Assembly: GCA_900556645.1 (NCBI GenBank)
Contig: USPJ01000122.1
Coordinates: 1 to 5,095 of the forward strand
Direction: 5' to 3'
Origin: an uncultured Lachnospiraceae bacterium
GTDB taxonomy: Bacteria > Bacillota_A > Clostridia > Lachnospirales > Lachnospiraceae
DNA length: 5,095 bases
Shown here in pieces: positions 1 through 5,095 of this stretch. The notes below the pieces were generated by a model. The model was not told the DNA's origin. It made no database searches and saw only the letters and a list, made by a program, of their open reading frames with translations. Positions within the stretch are counted from its first letter, which is position 1. Every line of letters begins with the position of its first letter. Made by a program: the position numbers and the translations under genes.

Positions 1-2679
1 GAAAAAATATTACTGATTGACGGACACAGTATTTTGAACCGGGCATTTTTCGGAATCCCGGATTTAACCAATGCAGAGGGAACACATACCAATGCCGTCT
101 ACGGATTTTTGAATATTTTATTTAAGATATTGGAAGAAGAAAAGCCGGATTATCTGACGGTTGCTTTCGATGTCCATGCACCGACTTTCCGTCATAAAAT
201 GTATGCGGAATACAAAGGAACCAGAAAGCCTATGGCAGAGGAACTTCGCCAGCAGGTTCCGCTGATGAAGGAAATGCTTCGGGCAATGGGAGTGACCATT
301 GTGGAAAAGGAAGGCTACGAGGCAGATGACATCATAGGCACCATTGCAAAAAAAGGAGAAACTCAAGGACTAGAGGTTTCTGTGGTATCGGGAGACCGGG
401 ACTTGTTGCAGCTTGCCAGCGACCACATCAAAATCCGCATACCGAAAACCAAGAGAACCGGTACAGAGATTGAAGATTATCTGGCAAAGGATGTTGTGGA
501 AAAATATCAGGTAACCCCAAAGGAGTTTATCGATGTGAAAGCTCTGATGGGAGACAGTTCTGACAATATTCCGGGAGTACCGGGAATCGGAGAAAAGACA
601 GCCACAGCCTTGATTGTTGCATACGGAAGTATTGAAAACGCCTATGAGCATGTGGAGGAAATCAAGCCAAACCGTGCAAAAGAAAATCTGAGAGAGCATT
701 ATGATATGGCTCAGATGAGCAAGGAACTGGCAACCATTGACACCAATGCGGAAATCACCTATGAGTTGGAAGATTCCAAGCTGGGAAATCTTTTTACGGA
801 AGAGGCATATATATTATGTAAACGTCTTGAGTTCAAGAATATGCTGTCAAAGTTTGATATAGAAGCACCGAAAAACAATGCACAGGAGCATTTTAAACGA
901 ATTACGGATAAGGCTGAAGCAGAAAAAATATTAAAGAAAGCAACCAAGGCAGAAGCCTTAGGTTTCGCCCTTGTTCCGGGAGCCGTGGCAGAGGCGGAAC
1001 AGCTCAGTCTCTTTGAAGCACCTGCGGAATTCCCGGGAATTGCAGGAGCAGCCCTTGCCCTTTCCGGGGAGGATATCTATTATCTGAAAGCGGGAGAAGG
1101 AATTGATGGAAAAGAGCTTCTTTCTAAGGTAGAGGAAATTTTAAAGGGAAAGACCATGGGCTGTACCATGGATTTAAAAAAGGAGTTGCAGCAGCTTTCT
1201 CTAAAAGAAGAGGACAGCGTATTTGATGCAGGCATTGCGGCATATCTTCTAAATCCGTTAAAAAACGAATATCCTTACGAGGATTTAGCCAAGGATTACG
1301 CAGAGCTTTTGATACCGTCACGACAGGATTTACTGGGAAAAACCTCTCTTTCGGATGCCCAGAGGGAAAAGGAAGAGGAGTTTTTGACCTACATCTGTTA
1401 TGAGGCGTACATCCCGTTCTTAACCATGGAGAAGCTGAAACAGGAACTGGAAAAGACCGGAATGTGGAAGCTTTATGAAGAGATTGAGCTGCCGCTGGTC
1501 TATACCCTTTCCGATATGGAAAAGGAGGGGATTCTGGTAAATGGTCAGGAGCTTCAAACATACGGGGAAGAGCTGGCAGCACAGATTGGCGTATTGGAAC
1601 AGGAAATCTATGAGGGAGCAGGCGAGGTATTTAACATCAACTCCCCAAAACAGTTGGGAGTTATCCTGTTTGAAAAGTTGCAAATGCCTTACGGAAAAAA
1701 GACCAAAACCGGATATTCCACAGCAGCAGATGTGTTGGAAAAACTGGCAGGAGAGTATCCTCTGGTATCTAAAATTTTGGAATATCGCCAACTGGCAAAG
1801 CTAAAGTCCACCTATGCAGACGGACTGGCAAATTATATTGATGAGGACGGAAGGATTCGGACCACCTTCCAGCAGACGGTAACAGCCACCGGACGGCTCA
1901 GTAGTACGGAGCCGAATTTGCAGAATATTCCAATCCGTATGGAATTGGGAAGAATGATTCGAAAGGTATTCCATCCGAAGGAAGGTTTTGTATTCTTGGA
2001 TGCAGACTATTCCCAGATTGAACTTCGGATTCTGGCACATATGTCGGGAGACGAAAACCTCATTGCCGCCTATCGGGAGGCACAGGACATCCATCGCATG
2101 ACGGCTTCGCAGGTATTCCATACTCCTTTTGAGGAGGTTACGGATTTGCAGAGAAGAAATGCCAAGGCGGTAAACTTTGGAATCGTGTACGGAATCAGTT
2201 CTTTCGGACTGAGTCAGGATTTGAGTATCAGCAAAAAAGAAGCACAGGAATATATTCAGAGATATTTTGAAACTTATCCAAAAATAAAAGAGTTTTTGGA
2301 CACCCAGGTGGAGATGGCGAAAAAAGAGGGTTATACCACCACCATGTTTGGCAGGAGAAGACCGATACCGGAGATTTCTTCCTCTAACTTTATGCAACGT
2401 TCCTTTGGAGAGCGAATTGCCATGAATTCGCCGATACAGGGAAGTGCGGCAGACATTATAAAAATTGCCATGAACCGGGTACATCGCCGTTTGGAAAAAG
2501 AAAACCTAAAATCCAAACTGATTTTACAGGTTCATGATGAACTGCTGATTGAGACGGCAGAAGAGGAAGTAGAGACTGTATCAAAAATTTTAGAAGAAGA
2601 GATGAAAGGTGCCGCTAATCTTGCAGTGGAGCTGGAGGTTGACAGCCACGCAGGAAAAAATTGGTATGAGGCGAAATAA
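1..2679 (+). CDS. polA: DNA polymerase I (5' nuclease, inactive exonuclease domain, polymerase), 5'-truncated by window edge
   Basis: Family A polymerase that removes RNA primers and fills gaps during lagging-strand synthesis and excision repair, in the cytoplasm. 892 residues are visible (numbered here from base 1); the true start lies just upstream, because the essential metal-ligand Asp7 (LLIDGHS) precedes the first in-window start-like codon, TTG at 34. The 5' nuclease domain (~1-280) has acidic residues D7, D57, E107/D109/D110, D132/D134, D185/D188 and the helix-hairpin-helix stretch DNIPGVPGIGEKTA. The 3'-5' exonuclease-like domain (~290-480) lacks the catalytic acids. The polymerase domain (~490-892) is canonical: TGRLSSTEPNLQNIP (R632), motif A DYSQIELR (D669, E674), O-helix R718/K722/F726/Y730, motif C VHDE (H845, D846, E847). 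These sit exactly 36 below E. coli Pol I numbering (R668, D705, R754, K758, F762, Y766, D882), so there is no gap across the core. Phe726 is the residue associated with discrimination against dideoxynucleotides. Length fits the family (about 830-930). It overlaps coaE by one base. Confidence 0.98.
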   Translation, partial: EKILLIDGHSILNRAFFGIPDLTNAEGTHTNAVYGFLNILFKILEEEKPDYLTVAFDVHAPTFRHKMYAEYKGTRKPMAEELRQQVPLMKEMLRAMGVTIVEKEGYEADDIIGTIAKKGETQGLEVSVVSGDRDLLQLASDHIKIRIPKTKRTGTEIEDYLAKDVVEKYQVTPKEFIDVKALMGDSSDNIPGVPGIGEKTATALIVAYGSIENAYEHVEEIKPNRAKENLREHYDMAQMSKELATIDTNAEITYELEDSKLGNLFTEEAYILCKRLEFKNMLSKFDIEAPKNNAQEHFKRITDKAEAEKILKKATKAEALGFALVPGAVAEAEQLSLFEAPAEFPGIAGAALALSGEDIYYLKAGEGIDGKELLSKVEEILKGKTMGCTMDLKKELQQLSLKEEDSVFDAGIAAYLLNPLKNEYPYEDLAKDYAELLIPSRQDLLGKTSLSDAQREKEEEFLTYICYEAYIPFLTMEKLKQELEKTGMWKLYEEIELPLVYTLSDMEKEGILVNGQELQTYGEELAAQIGVLEQEIYEGAGEVFNINSPKQLGVILFEKLQMPYGKKTKTGYSTAADVLEKLAGEYPLVSKILEYRQLAKLKSTYADGLANYIDEDGRIRTTFQQTVTATGRLSSTEPNLQNIPIRMELGRMIRKVFHPKEGFVFLDADYSQIELRILAHMSGDENLIAAYREAQDIHRMTASQVFHTPFEEVTDLQRRNAKAVNFGIVYGISSFGLSQDLSISKKEAQEYIQRYFETYPKIKEFLDTQVEMAKKEGYTTTMFGRRRPIPEISSSNFMQRSFGERIAMNSPIQGSAADIIKIAMNRVHRRLEKENLKSKLILQVHDELLIETAEEEVETVSKILEEEMKGAANLAVELEVDSHAGKNWYEAK
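1000..1014 (+). other. Candidate sliding-clamp-binding peptide QLSLF inside PolA
   Basis: In-frame codons for residues 334-338 of PolA read Q-L-S-L-F, an exact match to the consensus pentapeptide QL(S/D)LF by which many bacterial replication and repair proteins dock on the beta sliding clamp (DnaN). It is flanked by Ala/Glu/Pro-rich sequence (AEAE before, EAPAE after) that looks like an exposed loop. It lies 9 residues after the position where an active proofreading domain would carry its first catalytic Asp-x-Glu. The sequence match is direct; clamp binding is inference, and a five-residue match can arise by chance. Confidence 0.6.
2668..2671 (+). promoter_or_regulatory. Ribosome binding site for coaE
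   Basis: GAGG, seven bases before the coaE ATG at 2679 and inside the last codons of polA. It is a short but well-spaced Shine-Dalgarno match. Because the ATG also shares a base with the polA stop (TAATG), ribosomes finishing polA could restart directly, so translational coupling is likely. Confidence 0.6.
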
Positions 2680-3278
2680 TGAAATTTATCGGAATTACAG
2701 GAGGCGTCGGAGCGGGAAAATCGGCAATTTTAGAGTATATTGCCGCTAACTATAACGCAAAGGTAATGCTGGCAGATGAAATTGCCCACGATTTAATGAT
2801 GCCGGGAACAAAATGTTATGATACAATAAAAGCGGAGTTTGCCAAAGAGCAGATTTTTCTGGCAGATGGAAATATTGACAGACCCCGAATGGCACAGGTG
2901 ATTTTTAATGATGCCGGGAAACGGGAGAGGATGAACGGAATCGTTCATCCCGCTGTAAAGGATTACATATTAGAGATTTACCGGGAAGAACAGGAAAAGG
3001 GAGAACTGGAATATCTGATTCTGGAGGCTGCTCTTTTAATTGAAGAGCATTATGATGAAATTTGTGACGAATTATGGTATATTTATACCAGTGAGGAAAA
3101 TCGGCGGCAGCGTCTCAAAGAAAATAGGGGCTATTCCGACGAGAAGATAGATACAATTTTTAAAAGCCAGCTCACGGAGGAAGTCTATCGCAAATATTGT
3201 AAGGTTGAGATTGACAATAACCATGAGCCGGAGGCTGCATTTTTACAAATCAGACAACAGTTGGATGAGGAGAAGTAG
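2679..3278 (+). CDS. coaE: Dephospho-CoA kinase
   Basis: Phosphorylates the ribose 3'-hydroxyl of dephospho-CoA with ATP, the last step of coenzyme A synthesis; a soluble cytoplasmic P-loop kinase. The protein has 199 residues, the usual size for the family. The Walker A loop GGVGAGKS is at residues 8-15. D33 in the LADEIAHDLMMPG segment matches the conserved acid that acts near the CoA substrate. H90-P91 (IVHPAVK) is the family's conserved His-Pro. LEAALLIEE (115-123) is the counterpart of the usual PLL-x-E motif, with Ala in place of Pro. The lid region is Arg-rich (R142, R143, R145, R150), followed by IFKSQ (Q164) and the terminal IDNN (178-181), all as expected. The start at 2679 is supported by GAGG seven bases upstream and by the P-loop beginning at residue 8. 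It overlaps the polA stop by one base and is followed after one base by the next gene. Adjacency of polA and coaE is a known arrangement in many Firmicutes. Confidence 0.97.
   Translation: MKFIGITGGVGAGKSAILEYIAANYNAKVMLADEIAHDLMMPGTKCYDTIKAEFAKEQIFLADGNIDRPRMAQVIFNDAGKRERMNGIVHPAVKDYILEIYREEQEKGELEYLILEAALLIEEHYDEICDELWYIYTSEENRRQRLKENRGYSDEKIDTIFKSQLTEEVYRKYCKVEIDNNHEPEAAFLQIRQQLDEEK
3267..3272 (+). promoter_or_regulatory. Ribosome binding site for the FtsA-like gene
   Basis: GAGGAG, seven bases before the ATG at 3280 and inside the last codons of coaE. It is a strong, well-spaced Shine-Dalgarno sequence. It fixes the start of the third gene at 3280, only one base after the coaE stop. Confidence 0.8.
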
Positions 3279-3279
3279 A

Positions 3280-5095
3280 ATGGAACCATTGGTATTTGGA
3301 CTGGATATCGGAACCAGAAACGTAGTAGGAACGGTGGGCTACAAGGAAGAGAAAGAATTTATCGTGGTGGCACAGTACATCAAAGAGCATGAGACCCGTG
3401 CCATGCTGGATGGACAGATTCACGATATCGGACGTGTGGGAACCACCATTGCCGCAGTAAAAGAAAAATTGGAGGAGCAGATTGAACAGCCGCTAAAAGA
3501 GGTCTGTATTGCGGCAGCGGGACGTGTGTTAAAGACAGTAACCACCACCGTAGAGTATGAATATGAGGAAGAGACTGTGGTCTCCAAGGAGGATATTCAT
3601 ACCTTGGATTTGCTGGGAATTGAGAAAGCATCCAATATATTAAAAGAGGAAAATGATACAAAATTAAAATTCTACTGCGTAGGCTATTCTGTGGTCAAAT
3701 ATCGTTTGAATGATGACGTCTTTTCCAATCTGGAGGGACACAAGGCAGAGAAGATTGCGGAGGATATTATTGTGACCTTTCTGCCGGAGGATGTTGTGGA
3801 CGGATTGTATTCCGCCTGTGCCAGAGCAGAGCTGGAGGTTGCCAATATGACCTTGGAGCCGATTGCCGCCATCAATGTGGCGATTCCTGAAACCTTCCGT
3901 ATGCTGAATATCGCACTGGTGGATGTAGGAGCGGGAACCTCCGATATTTCCATCACCAGAGACGGAAGTATTATTGCATATGGCATGATTCCATATGCAG
4001 GGGATGAGATTACCGAAATGTTGGTACAGCATTATCTGGTGGATTTTAAAACGGCGGAGCATATTAAGCTGGCTTCCGGTACAGAAGAAGAGATTGAATA
4101 TAAAGATATTATGAGTATTTCCCATACGATTCCTGCAAGCGAGGTATGGGATTTGACCAAAGATTTGGTGGACAAGATTACCACTTCTATTGCAGATAAG
4201 ATTAAGGAGTTAAACGGTGATAAATCTGTCAGTGCCACCTTTGTGGTAGGCGGCGGTGGAAAAATCCACGGATTTACGGAAATGCTGGCAGATAAGCTGG
4301 AGTTGCCTCATGAGCGTGTAGCTCTTAGAGGAGAGGAAGTTCTGCAGGAGGTTCATTTTGAACAGGAGGATATCAAGAAAGACCCATTGCTGGTTACCCC
4401 TATCGGTATCTGCCTGAATTACTATGACCAGAAAAACAATTTTATTATGGTGCATTTCAACGGAGAACGCATCAAATTATATGATAACAATAAATTGACC
4501 ATTGTGGATGCCGCAATGCAGGCGGGATTTCCAAATGACCAGTTATTCCCTCGCAGAGGAAAAGAGATTAACTTTACCATCAACGGCAGACAAAAGATTG
4601 CCAGAGGACAGAGCGGCGAGTCCGCCATTGTAAAAATGAATGGAAAGGAAGTCAGCATCAATACTCCGTTAGAGCCAAATTGTGAGATTGTTATTGAGCC
4701 GTCCACAGTGGGAGAGGCAGCAGTTTACACGGTGGAGCAGTTGGAGGAGTATACGGATTCCACCATAGAATTTTCTGTAAACCGCAAGACGGTAGTGTGT
4801 CCGAGATTTGTGGAGGTCAACGGCGTTTTGGAACCGCCAAGCTACCGGATTCAGGAGGGTGACCGCATTGAAACCAGAAGCTATTATACCATCGGACAGT
4901 TAATGGAGTTCATGGATGTGGAACTGGATATGGACAAGGAGATTCTGGTAAACAATCGGGATGCGGATTTGGCAACTTTGGTTTATGAGAATTTTGAAGT
5001 GGAGTGGACGGTTTTGGAGACTTCTCCAGAGCCGGAGGGAGAAACAACGGAGGAAACGAATCAGCCGGAGGCTTCGTCGGAAAACAGTATTGAGG
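3280..5095 (+). CDS. FtsA/PilM-type actin-like ATPase with long beta-rich C-terminal extension, 3'-truncated by window edge
   Basis: 605 complete codons are visible with no stop. Residues 1-383 form an FtsA-family actin fold: phosphate-1 motif GLDIGT (7-12, D9), an SHS2/1C-like subdomain (~75-197, with CIAAAGR near its start and SNLEGHKAEKIAED inside it), phosphate-2 motif DVGAGTSDI (215-223), the YAGDEIT segment (239-245) followed by AEHIKLASG (259-267), and adenosine motif VVGGGGKIHGF (322-332). Classical FtsA tethers FtsZ to the membrane and polymerises; PilM relatives serve pilus assembly. This protein is probably an FtsA paralogue, but which process it serves cannot be read here, and no pilus genes are visible. 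FtsA is normally a little over 400 residues; this one exceeds 605. The extra part has beta-hairpin/helix units, two of them clearly duplicated (430-493 and 496-546), then an acidic Pro/Thr/Ser tail. No transmembrane segment is visible; an FtsA-type C-terminal membrane helix, if present, would lie beyond the window. Co-transcription with polA and coaE is likely. Confidence 0.9.
   Translation, partial: MEPLVFGLDIGTRNVVGTVGYKEEKEFIVVAQYIKEHETRAMLDGQIHDIGRVGTTIAAVKEKLEEQIEQPLKEVCIAAAGRVLKTVTTTVEYEYEEETVVSKEDIHTLDLLGIEKASNILKEENDTKLKFYCVGYSVVKYRLNDDVFSNLEGHKAEKIAEDIIVTFLPEDVVDGLYSACARAELEVANMTLEPIAAINVAIPETFRMLNIALVDVGAGTSDISITRDGSIIAYGMIPYAGDEITEMLVQHYLVDFKTAEHIKLASGTEEEIEYKDIMSISHTIPASEVWDLTKDLVDKITTSIADKIKELNGDKSVSATFVVGGGGKIHGFTEMLADKLELPHERVALRGEEVLQEVHFEQEDIKKDPLLVTPIGICLNYYDQKNNFIMVHFNGERIKLYDNNKLTIVDAAMQAGFPNDQLFPRRGKEINFTINGRQKIARGQSGESAIVKMNGKEVSINTPLEPNCEIVIEPSTVGEAAVYTVEQLEEYTDSTIEFSVNRKTVVCPRFVEVNGVLEPPSYRIQEGDRIETRSYYTIGQLMEFMDVELDMDKEILVNNRDADLATLVYENFEVEWTVLETSPEPEGETTEETNQPEASSENSIE
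4444..4530 (+). other. First beta-grasp-like unit of the FtsA-like protein's extension
   Basis: Residues 389-417 directly follow the end of the actin fold (LLVTPIGICLNYYD). They read as a hairpin IMVHFNGERIKL and then a helix TIVDAAMQAGF. This hairpin-then-helix order resembles the N-terminal half of beta-grasp folds such as 2Fe-2S ferredoxins, but no cysteine cluster is present, so an iron-sulfur role is not supported. The fold assignment is by eye. Confidence 0.45.
4567..4917 (+). repeat. Protein-level tandem duplication within the FtsA-like protein
   Basis: Two units can be aligned by eye. Unit A (430-493) has INFTINGR, IVKMNGKE, CEIVIEPS and YTVEQLEEYTD in order. Unit B (496-546) has IEFSVNRK, FVEVNGVL, DRIETRSY and YTIGQLMEFMD. 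The second and third elements are spaced 18 residues apart in both units; unit B is shorter in the first and last gaps. A third start, EILVNNR (554-560), follows. The nucleotide sequences have diverged, so this is an old duplication. Alternating hydrophobic residues and NG turns suggest small beta-rich domains, perhaps beta-grasp. Confidence 0.6.
5017..5095 (+). other. Acidic Glu/Pro/Thr/Ser-rich low-complexity tail of the FtsA-like protein
   Basis: From residue 580 to the window edge the protein is almost entirely Glu, Thr, Pro, Ser, Gly, Ala, Asn and Gln, with a single hydrophobic residue, Ile604 (for example SPEPEGETTEET). It looks like a disordered linker. It may lead to a further C-terminal domain or membrane anchor outside the window, or simply end the protein. 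Confidence 0.6.

Noticed and set aside
34..36. TTG at 34 as a possible polA start
   Set aside because: Starting here would remove strand 1 and the metal-ligand Asp7 of the 5' nuclease domain. The frame is open to base 1, so the true start is just outside the window.
1153..1171. Two copies of ACCATGG twelve bases apart
   Set aside because: They encode the Thr-Met-Gly-Cys-Thr-Met stretch of PolA and look like a coincidence of codon choice; there are no further copies nearby and no sign of a binding site.
1124..1582. Minus-strand open frame of 152 codons opposite the exonuclease-like region of polA
   Set aside because: Pro/Ser/Arg/Phe-rich translation with no motif, fully inside polA. This is typical of an antisense shadow.
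1541..1804. Plus-strand open frame of 87 codons in another frame within polA
   Set aside because: It overlaps well-conserved polA sequence and has a Trp/Lys/Ser/Gln-rich composition with no recognisable domain.
1801..2484. Long open frame of 227 codons on the minus strand opposite the polymerase domain of polA
   Set aside because: It lies wholly antisense to the conserved polA core, its translation is rich in Cys, His, Arg and Ser with no recognisable domain, and I see no convincing ribosome binding site. It is a shadow of polA codon bias.
2640..3290. Search for a promoter or terminator at the polA-coaE and coaE-FtsA-like junctions
   Set aside because: The genes overlap or are separated by one base, and I found no GC-rich hairpin followed by a T-run and no convincing -35/-10 pair at either junction.
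3664..4125. Minus-strand open frames opposite the FtsA-like gene (the largest is 153 codons)
   Set aside because: The plus strand here encodes the conserved SHS2-like region and phosphate-2 motif; the antisense products are His/Asn/Ile-rich and featureless.

Overview
The window carries three consecutive plus-strand protein genes with almost no intergenic DNA: the nearly complete polA gene (DNA polymerase I), a complete coaE gene (dephospho-CoA kinase), and the first 605 codons of a large FtsA/actin-like protein that runs off the right edge. Protein style (for example the polA N-terminus reading ILLIDGHSILNRAFF, and the CoaE site with EAALLIE) and the gene order suggest a Clostridia-class Firmicute, most likely Lachnospiraceae. 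This taxonomic call is inference from recognised sequence style, not from a database search.

Layout. Bases 1-2679 encode Pol I: an intact 5' nuclease domain with its acidic metal-binding residues, a 3'-5' exonuclease-like domain that has lost its catalytic acids, and a fully canonical polymerase domain. The dead exonuclease domain contains a QLSLF peptide that matches the bacterial sliding-clamp-binding consensus. The polA stop and the coaE start overlap in TAATG (2677-2681). coaE ends at 3278, and after a single spacer base the third gene starts at 3280. Both downstream starts have a Shine-Dalgarno-like sequence inside the preceding gene. I see no promoter, terminator or RNA gene in the window, so the three genes look like parts of one transcription unit whose promoter lies upstream of base 1.

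The third gene is the least ordinary. Its first ~383 residues are an FtsA/PilM-type actin fold with recognisable phosphate-1, phosphate-2 and adenosine motifs and an SHS2-like subdomain. These are followed by more than 200 extra residues absent from a classical FtsA. The extra part contains an internal tandem duplication of small beta-rich units (beta-grasp-like by eye) and then an acidic, Pro/Thr/Ser-rich tail at the window edge. Together the genes cover DNA repair and Okazaki-fragment processing, the last step of coenzyme A synthesis, and a probable cytoskeletal or division-related ATPase. I see no mobile elements, CRISPR arrays or signs of recent transfer; this looks like core chromosome.
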